NCBI GenBank assembly: GCA_003993805.1 | Contig: RSEF01000017.1 | Coordinates: 11,809,838 to 11,873,837, forward strand | From: Himantopus leucocephalus | Taxonomy: Eukaryota > Chordata > Aves > Charadriiformes > Recurvirostridae | DNA length: 64,000 bases | Direction of reading: 5' to 3' | Part shown: positions 1-12,700 of the stretch, piece after piece | How positions within the stretch are numbered: position 1 is the stretch's first letter | Layout: every line of letters begins with the position of its first letter | The notes under the pieces: generated by a model | The model's database searches: none | What the model saw: the letters and a program-made list of their open reading frames with translations, nothing else | What the model was told of the DNA's origin: nothing | Position numbers and translations under genes: made by a program

Positions 1-3000
1 TCACCAAAAAATTGCCAGTGTCTTCAGCCTCCCAGTGGAGGACACATCAGTGCCACAGAGCCTGGGCAAGTGCTAAGTGTAGCTTGTTTTATCTGTGCAC
101 ATAAGCAGGCTTGGAACAGGGGTAATCACAGTGTGCATTGCCAATTTCATGTGCTAAAAAATAATGACTCATTCTTCCTCCCCAAACCCATCATGTGATA
201 AAGAGGAGAGATATACTTTGGTTTCTCTTTCTTTGCTTTCCGGTTTCTGATCCGTTAGGCTGCATTCATTTCATGCATTAAAAAGTTCTCGCATAACCAC
301 AAAGATTATAAATATCTTTCCTAAAATGAGAGCTCAAATTGCATAAAAATCCATTTCTTTCAGCATCTGAAAGAAAAAATCCCACCAAATACTGCAGGAC
401 TTAGTCACACTACTAACAGGACTCCAGTGAGCCCTCTTCCAGTAATCACAGCCTCATTTGAGCACCTTGTTCTGCCTCGGGAATAATTAGGCAAAGTTAG
501 AGAGCAAACCTTCCTCCTGCTCTCACTGCTGCCTCTACCCAAAACCCTGAAGAACAGAAGCATGCCTTTTCAAGACTGACAGTTCTCTCACACCTGTAAG
601 AAAATATTTCAAATATTGCATGTAATTGTACCAACTGGTGATGGCCTCTGTACCAATCAGTCCTTGGTTAGTGACCATACCACACATCAGGAACAGCTTA
701 GAAAAGTTCTTTCCAACATCACTCTTCCTCTCACCAGGGGAAAAAAAAAAGTTAAGCTTTCCCTGCTAATGGAAGAATTAACTACTGTTTTCATGTGACA
801 AAGCCAAGTAAAAGAAACATCACAACCACTAATGCGACAGCTATAGGGCTAGGAAACTATGCTAGCTGTTGCTGGAGGTTATCATCAGAGTCCTGGTAAT
901 TAAAGAGAATCCAAATCTCCCTGTATCTACAGCAGGGACACAGGCCTTCTGCTGAAAAATGGAGCATTGGGTCTCTCTCAATGTCACACTAAATTTATAT
1001 GTACCTCAGAGTAGAGGCATATGTAATTTTTCTCTGATTAATGGGATCCAGACAAGTATGACGGGGAAACAGGGTTTGGAGGAAAATGAGGTGGTTTTGA
1101 TTCAAACCCTGGCTTCCATCAAAATTCTGTGGTCTGCTTTAGAACGTCTGTAGACATCGTTTTACAACACACACTCACACACATAAAAAAAATTCCCCGT
1201 GGGTTTTAAACCCTGATTTGCAGCAGGACCCAAACTAGAAACTCGTGTAACCAGACTGCCAGGGACAAGTAGGCACCTCTGCAATGAGAGCTTTAGCAGC
1301 TGGACAAGAGAGGACAGAGGAGTGCCATTGGAATGGGGTGCAGATTCCACCACCTCTCACAGTTGTAGCTTTTGAGGGGCTTTGTCCTTGCTGTCCTGGG
1401 AAGTTACATGCAGCAGAAATGGCCAAGCCACTTCCTGAGTCACCCATTACTACTGCCTGCATGAGCTAAATGAGTCCTGGAAGCCTCCCACTTCGGGGCT
1501 TATCCCAAGCAGCCATCAGCCCTGCCTTGCTGCCATCTGATGGGCTCCCAGCGCGAGGTGGTCTGGCTGTAGGCACAAATGCAACCACAAAGACGGTAAA
1601 ATGCGTGCACAGACACATGGGTTTTTTCATGCCCACCAGATTATAACTAAAAATATTTCAACAGCTGTTTCTTTTTGCTGCAGGGGAAGGCAGGGAAGGG
1701 GAAGCACATGGCCCAAATTATTATCTCAAGGATACTTGCCTTAATGTTGTTACTAAAAAGAACAGACATTAACTATATAGTCAAAAATCTATGTCCTGCT
1801 TTGGACTGAAGACTGGCAAGTTCCCCTCCCACATACGACTAATTCTCAAGCGTACGACTAATATAATAGAGATTTTGAGGGCACCTGAACAGTCCAACAT
1901 AATGGGTGAATTAGTAGTTCACGGCAGGTTTTTTTCTCATCCTCCAAAGCACAACTATTATGGAGAAGGCACAACCAGGAGGGAAGGTCCGTAGTCTTAG
2001 ACTGGGCCTGGAGGAGCCCCTGCCTCCACCTCCCAGAAGATACTGAGATGAAGCGTCTCCTCACATTGCATTTGCTGCACCACACACCATGTAGGCTCCT
2101 GGCAAGAGCATGCACTGACATCTCTGTGCCCAGAGGTGCCCTTTGGGCCTCTGTTCTCACTCCACAAAACCCATGCTGCCTCAGATCAGACAATGGGTAT
2201 TTGTCCTTTCAGGAGATTTTACGAGTGCTTTAGGACTAGTCTCCCAAAAGCAAACCCTTGGCCTTGCTGCTTGCTTTGGCTCCACTGCAGCTACCCTGGA
2301 GGAAATGTTTCCTTCATGCTGACTCCTGGTGTGCCGCCTAATACGGCAAGGCAGCATCCCCTGTATTTTAACTGTCTAGTAAATATTTCGAATGCTTCTG
2401 GCTCACAGTTCAAGCATTAGAAACAGCCTTGTCCCAGGATAACAAGCTACCCCTGCCTATAAAGAGCAATGGTTTATGCCTTTCTATCTGAGCACATGAG
2501 AGAACAGTAGCAGAGTGTCACCATTCTTAGCTAATTTGGCACTTCAAGCAAGAACTGGGCTTTTATCTCTTCCTTTTCATTATAACATGGTGAGACAAAC
2601 ATTAGATATCAATAAGTAACTAAGCTGGCTACAGAGGACAAACAAATAATTGCAGACGGTTGCTTGGTAAGTGATAAGCCTTTTTGGGCTCGATCACCAC
2701 CTGTAGGCAAGCTTTGATTCATACATGAGATCATGGAAAAGAAAGTCAGGCACAAAGCAGACATGCATGAGAGAGTAGCAGGTAATTTCTTCTGGTACCG
2801 GGGACAGCAAACACAGGCAAGTGCAACTTCTGTAAAACCCCAGTGGGGAAAGAGGCAGAGGAGATTACTCCAGTGCTTTTCTTTTTTCTATCCAAATTAA
2901 TATCTATTCTTTGGACAGTGCTCCTCCTTATTCCCACCCAAGTATACACACTACACCGTGCGATGATATCTCCAGTGCAATGGCTGATTCAAATAAAGAA

Positions 3001-5064
3001 TCTCATGTTACCACCCCCTTAAGAACGAACTAGAGATAGGGTCTTCCTCACTTGGCTGTATATACAAGCACACACCACAGCACCAGCCTGAGAAGTATTT
3101 CCTTGGGGCAGGAAACTTAGGTAGTGGCAGCAACACAACAGCTTTACTCTCATTCACAAAGCCAGGTCAAAGCAGAGAAAAATAACTTGAACCGTAACCT
3201 GCTGAATATGTACAACATGGAGAATTTGGTTCGGCTTCAGGAAAGCGCAGCCAGGCTGAGATGCTGCCAAGGCCAGGAAGAAAACCTCAGTGCTTCAGCG
3301 CTTGCACAGCAGGACTATGTGTGGAGATAGCTCCTATTTCTAGAGCACTGAACCTGACACAAATGCTTCCAAACTCCAGACTTCAGCCTGGGACCTCTGT
3401 GGCCTGACAGCATGCTTCACCTTTAAGCAAAGTTTAAATGTCAGATGGCTGCCAAGCCAAAGGGCAGTGGAGCTGTGAGGTGCACCCAGCACAGCAGAGG
3501 ATGAAGTCAGGGAGATGTCTGTCGGCTTTTACTGCCACTGTCTCCTGTCCAGCGTGAGCAACAGACCCTAAACCACAGCCAGTTTTAACAAGGGGCTTAT
3601 TCGGACTTTATTAACAAACATAGTAGCCACTAGATGGCAAACTCACAGCCAAAACTGAATACTGACCGTAACCGACTCCTCAAATCCTGAAAAACCAAGG
3701 GTGCAAAAAACCAACCGAAGGTGGGGGGAACAACACACACCAAACGGCTAGTTCCTTCACCAGGTTCAGTTTCTTTCTGTATTGCTGTCTCATCACTGTA
3801 CTGCACAAAGATGAGCCATAAATAGTGTGCTGTCAACTGCGTAAACCATCTCCTAGTATTAATGTGCAGTTCCAAACATCCCAGGCACAGTTACGGCAGA
3901 AGGGACAAAACAGAATTCCAACACGTCCACTAAAAAACATATTGCTTAAGCCAGAAAAAACCTGCAGCCTGCAAATAACATGGCTAAAGGAGCCCAGATT
4001 GCAGATTATGTATTATTCATTGCTATCATCATTGTAAGCCTCCAGCCAATCTAGCTTTTTCAGTGTGGGCTGCAGGAAAGGTGGGGCCACTATGTAAATC
4101 AGAAATATCTTGCAAATGACTCTTACATATTAGCTGCATGTCTATGAAAAGAAATGAATTGCACGGTAGCCAAAGCTCTACACAAGCAATCATCTTTGTC
4201 TTGCAAAGTGGCCATTTGTATGTTATGTCAGCCTGTTATTATCCTGAATCAGTTCTTGAGCAAAGATCAAAGCTAGTCTGGGTAAAGCAGTCCTCACTCA
4301 TTACATGCTGATAATTTTTCTAAGTAGGAGTCCTTTCCAGGAGCTGGAGTCACAGCAATGGGCACTGTTATGTGCACGGATTCTGCAAAAAAGCTGGGTC
4401 ACACTGAGCCAAAATTTCAGCAAAATGCTGAAGGCCACTGCCGGCCTCCACATGCAGAGAGACTGGATGTTCAAAATTGCTGTGCATCTGTAAAAATACA
4501 AGGGCAGCACTGTGATGGTACTTCCACAGAAAGTTCTAAACTTACTATTTAGCTAGAAGGGGAAACATCCCTTACTTCAAGAATAATAGGAAATAGATAC
4601 ATTTTTGTTTAGTGTCCAAATGTACAAATCATCAGTGATTTTACCATGCTACAGTGCAGGGCAAGACAAACTCTCAGGCAGTTAATTTTCCTTGTATGAT
4701 TATAACAAACAGTTGATCAAAACAATTTTCATTTTTACACCAATTTCAGAAGTTCCTTTTCCCCAATAGTGGGGTTGTTTGCTGCACTCAAAGTAGTAGC
4801 AGTGCTGTGTACCCAGACTCAAATACTTTTTTCATCCACAATTACTTTAGGAATAAAAGGAAAGAGTAAACTCACAATCTTGCAAGCACTACTGAAAGTA
4901 TTTGCCCCACTTGATGATACCATTTCATGCCCCTCAGCAAATTCAGCCGAAGTATATAAATATCCCACTGATCCCTGTTTTCTTATGCGCAGAGCCATGC
5001 AACAGAAGAACTCATTTCCCAGATTACACTTTCATACAACCTATCAATAAATTTTGCACTATTT
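1..5064. other. Intergenic, no recognised gene
   Basis: Mixed-composition DNA with only short open frames that show no family features and no plausible exon borders. Apart from the CTCF-like motif at 3627-3639, nothing specific is supported. Confidence 0.6.
3627..3639 (+). promoter_or_regulatory. CTCF-like core motif
   Basis: CCACTAGATGGCA fits the core of the vertebrate CTCF binding motif. It is a single motif read by eye; occupancy and conservation are unknown. No paired motif of equal quality was seen nearby. Confidence 0.35.
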
Positions 5065-5097
5065 TAATGGAGTTACTGGATTAAAGTAACTCCATTA
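5065..5097. repeat. Perfect inverted repeat (13-bp arms, 7-nt loop)
   Basis: Arms TAATGGAGTTACT (5065-5077) and AGTAACTCCATTA (5085-5097) are exact reverse complements around GGATTAA. One wobble and one further pair would extend the stem in RNA. No coding context is seen. Confidence 0.9.
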
Positions 5098-8000
5098 GAT
5101 CTATGGATCACCAAAGTCAGGTTGTATCTTGCTTGTGAAACTCACAATAACCATCTGCCCTTGCAACTGTTAATCACAGCTCCAGAAAAAGATATTTTCA
5201 TTGACCCACTTTCCAAGAATCCAAACTGAGGTACTCTGAGGCCCATTCATACAGCTCATACATATATACCCTCTCTGCTCTGCCTTTTTCAATTCCACAG
5301 ATTTACACAAGCTGGACAAACTTCTCCTGAAAGGGCACCGTGCAACCTTAAGCAACAACACATTGCTCCCTTTTGCTATTCTGGCTCTGCTGTTTCCCTG
5401 CTTTCGCACCCACTCCTTTAAATTGTTGACACATCTCATAAGTGTGTCCGTTATGACCAACATATTTGATCAGTATGTTTCAAACCTGAGCACTGCACTT
5501 GCCCATTTAATGAGCAATATTTTAGACATTTTCCAAACTTCCTGTCACCAGCATTAGCTAACACACGAGCGATCCAGACAGACTCTTTTGTTCTGAGCAG
5601 CTGTGCTGTAAAACAGGCTGAGTATCTTTGCGGCCACAAACTGCTCTCCAAGGTCTCCCCATCCCCAGTCTGCCATATGTTGCCCCTATAGTTTGTACAA
5701 ACTCTTTCATTTCCTCTCTATCCTGTTGCATTTCATCAGGTTAAACTAAAAGCACACACCAGCATCCAAAAGCCTGGCTGTTTGTAGCGTTCTGTGTGCT
5801 CTGCTCTGTTTTTGCAGAGGGCACACAGCCTTTCAGTGAAGTTCCTTATATGGCCTCTCACTAAGCTCTCTGGTTTTTAAGTTTCTCAGCCTTGCAGCTC
5901 TTCTAGTTTCAAGGAACACTTTTGTGAGCCTTGGAGCTCGCTCTGTTGGAGCACTGTGACCACTGGAGGGGACACATTCAAAGCAGTCCATAGCAAAGAC
6001 AGTGCTAGGTGGTTGTGCTGCAGCGGGGCTATCTCAGGTCAAAATCAAGAAGTCAAAGAAATTTAGATAAGGAAAACCAGCAAAGAATTTTGAAAGTATC
6101 CACTGAGGTTGGAGAGAGACAGGGCCACTCATTGGCCAAAGCACTGGAAACAAGGCTTAGCTACTGTTATTCTGCTGTTATTCTGCTGACACACTGCACA
6201 GCCTGGAGTTCATCATGACTTCCTATCTACTTCTGCTCCCCCTCCATCTCACTATGGACTTTTCCAAATACTGGGAACAATTAATCAAATGCACATTAGT
6301 GCCACTAAAGATAAAAAGCAAATACAAGATGAAGGGTTGACCAAAATGAAATGCTGGTTAGAATATAACCCTTTGATCCCTGGTTGGGACTCCAAGTTTC
6401 AAGAATCCACAGCCCAGTCTAAAAGCCCAACTTGATGAACAGCCAAAACTGGCACTGGATGCTGCTCACAGTGAATTCAGTGAAGGAGACCTTACCCACA
6501 TTCCCACGTGGGGGCCATGTGACAGAGGCATGCAGCACAGACCGGCCCATGATGTCGGGTCCTGCCAGAGATGGAGCCATTAAATGACTTCTCTCTGCAC
6601 CCAACAACTATCGTCTCTGCCTTTCTGTCTAGCACCAACAAGGCTGTGTTCCCTCTGCAGTGCTGGCCGTCCTCTCCAGCAGCCTCATTGCATCACTCAA
6701 AGCATGTAGCAACAGGACCAGATGTGCACAGAAAACCGTGTCCTGGTTCAGAGCTGAAAGTTACTTCAGCAACAGTAAAGGAGCTATCTCATACCACACT
6801 ATCAGGCTGCCAAACAAACACAGAATACCTAGCTCATCCACAACTACTGACATAAGGGCTTGTGTCAATAGCAGATTTTGAGAAAAGCAGAGAGAACTAT
6901 AGCTAGGAAGCAGGCACTTGGAAAGGCAGAGGCGGTGCTGTTCAGGGACATCACGTGCTTCACAAGGGGAGAGTTTGTGTCCTCCTCCATGCTTTACTGG
7001 AGGATCCTGTGGGGCCTCACTAACATGACAAGGAGCAATGGTGAGAGTGGAGAAACATTCACAATCTCTTGAGCTCCAAATACCAAAAGGAGCCTCTTCA
7101 GTTCTTCTCAGTTTCAACTTTGGAGGCTAATGAGACATGAATTCATGCCAAGCTCAGTGTCAGAAGGATGCTAATGTGTATGTATAACCCAGTTGGACAG
7201 GCAGCCCCACTATCTGCAGATTTTCCCAACTCCGAGCAGGCCCTTGCCATCCAGAAATCCTGCACCAACAGTCACTGTAGTAAGCTCACTGCAGAGGCAC
7301 AGCGCGTTTGATGGCAGCGCTGCACTTTCTGTACCTGCACTGTGCAGCACATGCACCTATATTTCTATCTGGACGGGGCCGTGTGAGAGCCATACCCCTG
7401 GCCATGACCCAGCTGGCTGCACTCCCCATAACTGGAATTAAGGAAACACCGTCCCTGCTCCAGGAGACACTGCTACCCTGAAGTCAGCGGAGCTCCGTCG
7501 AAATGCCACTTCTCCCATCATCACAGCGACTCACACCCTCTCCCACTGGGGGGACAGCACATTTTCCATGTCTCTGAACAATCTTACCAAGCTGCAGGCA
7601 TCAGCAGCACTAAATTCTGCTCTCTTTTGGGAAGGAGCCAAGGCTGCAAATGTAAAGCACAGGATGTGATTTCCTGCCCCTCCTGGAAAAGGAAGCTACA
7701 GTCCAAAAGGTAGAGAAAGAACTATTAATCCTAGAACAACCATTTTAATGTTGATGGTCACATGATGCAGCTGCAAAAATGCCAATTCAATTCAAACAGA
7801 ACTTGTAATGTGCTAAACATGCAGGACTCATGACACAGAAAAGGAGATACCAGATCCGGGAGAAGAATTACTATTCACAGGCCCCTGAGGAAAGATGCCT
7901 CTAGGACCATTGCTCTTCTGACAGAACTCTTTAATCAAGAAAATACTAGAAAACCATAAAAAACTAATGGCAAATTCTCTACAGAATCTCCTACAGTTCC

Positions 8001-8326
8001 ACTTTATACTGTATATATGAGCCGATTAGCAGCAAGGTGCTGGGCTTCTTGGGAAAGGAACAGCTTATGGAGTGAAAAGAAAACTAATGTACAACCACAG
8101 CAGGTTTACTTTTGCACAGACTTTAAAAAGAGATGGAGAAATAAGCAGTGCTATTGAGTTAGTGCAGAGATGGGCTGTACAATTCCAGTAGCTATTGCCT
8201 GCTTAAGCACAATGAAATAGGATGAATGGAAGCCCTAATGTGGCTGACTCACCCTCATTACCCAACAGCCTAAAATGGGGGGGGGTGTCTTCTGAGGAGA
8301 TCAGAAAATATATTTTTAGATGTCTT
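5098..8326. other. Intergenic, no recognised gene
   Basis: No coding exon, RNA gene or transposon is recognised up to the CR1 boundary. A 13-base period duplication (TGTTATTCTGC twice, about 6165-6190) is the only local structure noticed. Confidence 0.6.
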
Positions 8327-8373
8327 AATCATAGAATCATAGAATGGCTAGAGTTGGAAGGGACCTTGAAGAT

Positions 8374-8473
8374 NNNNNNNNNNNNNNNNNNNNNNNNNNN
8401 NNNNNNNNNNNNNNNNNNNNNNNNNNNNNNNNNNNNNNNNNNNNNNNNNNNNNNNNNNNNNNNNNNNNNNNNN
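8374..8473. other. Assembly gap (100 N)
   Basis: Exactly 100 consecutive Ns inside the CR1 element. This is a conventional placeholder length, so the true missing length is unknown. The flanks are ORF2 sequence on the right and the last bases of the CR1 3' UTR on the left. The missing piece should therefore be the end of ORF2 plus most of the 3' UTR, if nothing else is inserted. Confidence 0.98.
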
Positions 8474-9689
8474 CAGCCCTCAGATCATCTTCGTGGCCTC
8501 CTCTGGACCCACTCCACCAGGACCATGTCCTTCTTATGTTGGGGTCGCCAGAGCTGGACGCAGTACTGCAGGGGGGTCTCACCAGAGCGGAGCAGAGGGG
8601 AAGAATCACCTCCCTCAACCTGCTGGCCATGCTTCTTTTGATGCAGCCCAGGATGCCGTTGGCTTTCTGGGCTGCGAGCGCACATTGCCAGCTCATGCTG
8701 AGCTTCTCATCCACCAATACCCTCAAGTCCTTCTCCTCAGGCCTGTTTTCAATCCATTCTCCACCAAGCCTGTATTTGTGCTTAGGATCGCCTTGACCCA
8801 CGTGGAGGACCTTGCACTTGGCCTTGTTGAACTTTGTGAGGTTCACACAGGCCCACTTCTCAAGCCTGTCAAGGTCCCTCTGGATGGCATCCCTTCCCTC
8901 CAGTGTGTTGACCATGCCATGCAGCTTGGTGTCATCGGCAAACGGGCAGAGGGTGCACTCAATCCCACCATCCATGTTGCCAACAAAGATGTTAAATAGT
9001 ACCATTCCCGGTACTGACCCCTGAGGAATGCCACATGTCACTGCTTGCCACTTAGACATTGATCTGTTGACCACAACTCTTTGAGCGGGGCCATCCACCC
9101 AATTCCTTATCCACTGAGTGGTCCATCCATCAAATCCATGTCGTTCCAATTTAGAGATAAGGATGTCGTGCGGGACAGTGTCAAATGCTTTGCACAAGTG
9201 CAGGTAGATGATGTCAGTTGCTCTTCCCTTATCCATCAATGCTGTAACGCCGTCATAGAAGGCCACCAAATTTGTCAGGCTTGATTTGCCCTTAATGAAG
9301 CCATGTTGGCTGTCTCCAGTCACCTCCTTATATTCCATGTGCCTTAGCATGGTTTCCAGGAGGATCTGCTCCATGATCTTGCTGGGCACAGAGGTGAGAC
9401 AGACTGGCCTGTAGTTCCCTGGGTCTTCCTTTTTTCCCTTTTTAAAAATGTGGGGTTTTTTTCCGCTTTTCCAGTCAGCGGTAACTTCACCAGACTGCCA
9501 CATCTTCTCAAATATGATAGATAGTGGCTTCGCCACTTCATCCACCAGTTCCCTCAGGACCCGCAGATGAATCTCATCAGGTCCAATGGACTTGTGCACC
9601 TTCGGGTTCCTCAGATGGCCTTGAACCTGGTCTTCTCCTGCAGTGGGCAGTTCCTCATTCTCCCTGTCCCTGCCTTTGTCTTCTGCAGC
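8474..9689 (-). pseudogene. CR1 ORF2 reverse-transcriptase fragment, inactivated
   Basis: Reading leftwards from about 9689, the frame gives [58 protein letters not shown] and FADDTKL, in the order of a CR1 reverse-transcriptase domain. The catalytic FADD box (near 8935) is intact, but motif A reads YLHLCKAFD where the family has YLDLCKAFD. The first catalytic Asp is thus changed to His (codon at 9198-9200). A one-base loss near 8571-8576 then shifts the frame: [14 protein letters not shown] continues in another frame after ALVRPP. The sequence then enters the assembly gap. The copy cannot encode a working enzyme; the frame is otherwise remarkably open, which suggests a fairly recent insertion. 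Confidence 0.93.
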
Positions 9690-9698
9690 TCCGGCGGA

Positions 9699-9744
9699 GT
9701 GAGTCTGTAAGGATTATATTCAGGTGTGAGTCTGTATGGATTAT
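9699..9744. repeat. Short direct repeat at the CR1 right edge
   Basis: GTGAGTCTGTAAGGATTAT at 9699-9717 recurs with one mismatch at 9726-9744 (period 27). It starts where recognisable CR1 sequence ends. It may be a local duplication unrelated to the insertion. Confidence 0.6.
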
Positions 9745-12700
9745 GCAGCCCAAGCCACAAGTGTCGTTATTTTCCATCTGTATGATTGTAAGAACTCTCC
9801 CGTGTGCAGAGCTCAGCAACCACTTTTGTTTTCTGAGTGTCTGCAACCATTTGCAGAAGACTGACAGACATGCATGCGCAGACACACATCGTGCTGTCAT
9901 GGGGACTTGCCTTCTGTTCTTTCTCACTACAGTTTTCCTCAGCCTAAAATAAAAGCATGTTATGCTGTGCCCTTTGTGCAAGAAAACATAACACAAGAGT
10001 GTTTATTTGCCTATGAACACTATAATCTTCATAGATCGATATTAAAACCCTTCACACTTATTTTCACTGCCTAGTTCAATTGAACTTAGAAATTCCAGTG
10101 TATCTTGAGAGAGTGCTGAACAGCTGCAAACTAGCCAAGGGATCACATTCCCACAGATGGTATTAGAGTCCAAAGCCCTTCATGTTTGACTGTGGGATAT
10201 GTACAGGTCAAATGAGAAGTTATACTGTCTGGGAACAAAGTTTCACAATCCTTGCAGACAGTGTTATTTCTTTTTACAGTTCTTTGATTTAATATCATTC
10301 ACTTGGAAACTGCTAGTTTACAGGGTTTTTTTCAGCAGAGGTAATTCAAGGCCAATTAGCTTTCACCAGAGGCCATCTTCTATGTAAATTCTTGTATGTC
10401 CAAACTTTGTAGCTTCTCCACTAACTGATTGATTAAATGTAAGGTTTGAAGTAGTGATTTCAGCACTAATCTGACAGGTGTCCAGAGAAACGCATCAGGC
10501 TACATAGTAGTCAAAGGAAGGGATTAGGAGCTAGGACCCTTAAACTCCAGATCCGCTCAGTATTGTTAATTATGCTTTGCCAAATTTCCTACCCTCATTT
10601 ACAAGCTGTCAGAGACATGCAGTGAATTTACTGGATGGCGAAGGAGGAGGATGTACATGATTGATTGACTCTTGCAGGCATTATCTGCGATGGCCCGTGC
10701 TCAGCGCCATGCAGTGAAGGTAAGACTGTCAGCCCTGCCACCATCACCCTCTGCTGCAGCCTCCAGCTCACAGCTCAGCGCTGGTGTGAGTGGCCAGTCC
10801 AAGAATGACAGAGTTCGCTCATGAAAAGGCAAATGGATGATGACGAACATAGCAACTTGCTCTTGCTTGTGATTAGTAGCACCAGAAAGGATGCTATTAA
10901 GTCCAGAAAGACCAAAAAGCATAAAAGTACAGCATCTGTCTGACCAGAAACTGCTTCCATGTACTTACTCCTGTGCTCAGTGATGATCCAGAATTCCAGA
11001 GTTTCAGAGCGTGCATTTCGGAGGCAGTGACCTTCCAAATGCTGCAGTCAGAAGAAGGACAAAACTCAGAAAAAGCAGATCGTTTCATGATGGCTATTTC
11101 AGAAAGCGTGTGAGCAAGAAGACCCTGGGTACACAGACTTTGGACAGCGCAGGCACAATTGTATGTTCAGAAGTAGTAGCAGCTTGTTCCCAACCTCTGC
11201 CCGAAGAGATGAACTCTGGAATCATCTTCCATTATTTTTAACCAAAGCTCAAGAGCTGCTTGGCAGACACAAGCTCTGGATTGCTAGGCAAGCACAAGGT
11301 TTTATTGTCTCTGTGTGACTGAGCGGCTAGCCTGACTCCCGCAGGATCTTTGCTTCCTGACCTCATGTATTCAGCAAACACTGTAAAGGGCACAATGGTC
11401 AATGTGGCAGCCTATCTGCAACAGCCAGGGCGATAGGCAATTATGCTCTGGAGACAAAATGATTGTATGCATGTATATATGAGAGTAAGAGAGAATGAAA
11501 GGGGAGAAGAACTGGTGGGACCACCAGGCAATTTCTCAAATGCCCTTCCTTCCACACGCAGAGCAGTGGGCCACCCCCCTCCTCAAACTGCCCAAAACAG
11601 TCCTGGCCTCCAAGGAAAATGTCACCTTAAAAACTGAAGGAAAGAGGTAAGCACAGATGAAGAACGAGATCTGCTGCTGATTGAGTTCTACAGCCTTCCT
11701 CAACACCTGCAATCCACCCATCTTATGTTGGCCTGGTCTGGACACCTACAGTCCAGAGCCCATCTGAGGGGATTCCCACTCAGGGCTGTCCCCAGCATGC
11801 AGAAAGACAAGAATTATCTAATCACATCTGGACAGAATATATCTGCACTGCAGCAGAATGAGCAATTTCAGAGCTTTCCAGTGGTATTCACAGTGTCTTT
11901 CTTCGTGTGAGCTTCCAGAATTAATCACCAGTGTATGAATTTGGCTTCCCATCCCTTTCCCCAGCTGACAGGAATTGATGGCACCAACTGCCGTCACCAC
12001 GAGAAATAAGTGATTCCTTCACTAGCATGGCAGACATATGCCAGCTAGGAAGAGAAGATCTGATCATCAGACTTGCTTGTTTTGGCTTTTCAATGCACAA
12101 AAGGCTGTTTTTCTCAGAATTAGGGTGACTGCGACAATCTGTTTTTAGACAGAGTTAGAACCACAAGATAAAAGAGGCAGAAATCTTCTCATCTGCATAT
12201 TTATCATCAAAATGCAGCAACTGCATAATTTAAGCTTAGTGTTAAAAATATTGTATGTATATTTTAAGGTTTTCCTATTCAGGTGAAAAGGAGACATGCT
12301 TTCACTAAGGAGGTTAATTATTTCCTAATGGTGTGAAAACAACAGAAAAAAAAAGGAATCAAAAGGAATTTTCTTACCCTCCCCCCTACCCTGAGGCGCA
12401 GCAAAGAGACATCTCCATCCATATCCTTCACAGACACATAAGTAAAATGACTCACAACAATAGAGCGGAGGCATGCGCTGGTAACTGGGGTCCCACTGAG
12501 CCCCACGAGGGTCTGGACACTTGCACAAAGGTGGTAGTTACAGGAGATTTGCAGAGAAAGCAGGAGCATCCTCTCAGCTCATTAAACTGAGAAGGGAAGC
12601 ACTCCCATAGGCAGGGAATGGGCACAGGCACTAATTGCCTGGTTGGGCTCCGCCAGAGGAGAGAAGGTTCTCCAATACCACGGCCGATGGTGCCACACAG

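Larger units (their letters stand above)
8327..9698 (-). mobile_element. CR1 LINE retrotransposon, 5'-truncated, with internal gap
   Basis: Non-LTR retrotransposon of the CR1 family lying on the minus strand. Its 3' end is at the left, where gene-strand ATTCTATGATTCTATGATT (8327-8345) and the preceding GGTCCCTTCCAACTC are typical CR1 3' UTR. The rest encodes part of ORF2, the reverse transcriptase. No ORF1 or endonuclease domain is seen, so the copy is 5'-truncated, as most CR1 copies are. The right edge near 9698 is approximate. A 100-N gap removes the distal part of ORF2 and most of the 3' UTR. No clear target-site duplication is seen, as usual for CR1. Confidence 0.95.

Noticed and set aside
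8222..8999. Plus-strand frames over and beside the 100-N gap
   Set aside because: They are antisense to the CR1 reverse transcriptase and pass through undetermined bases.
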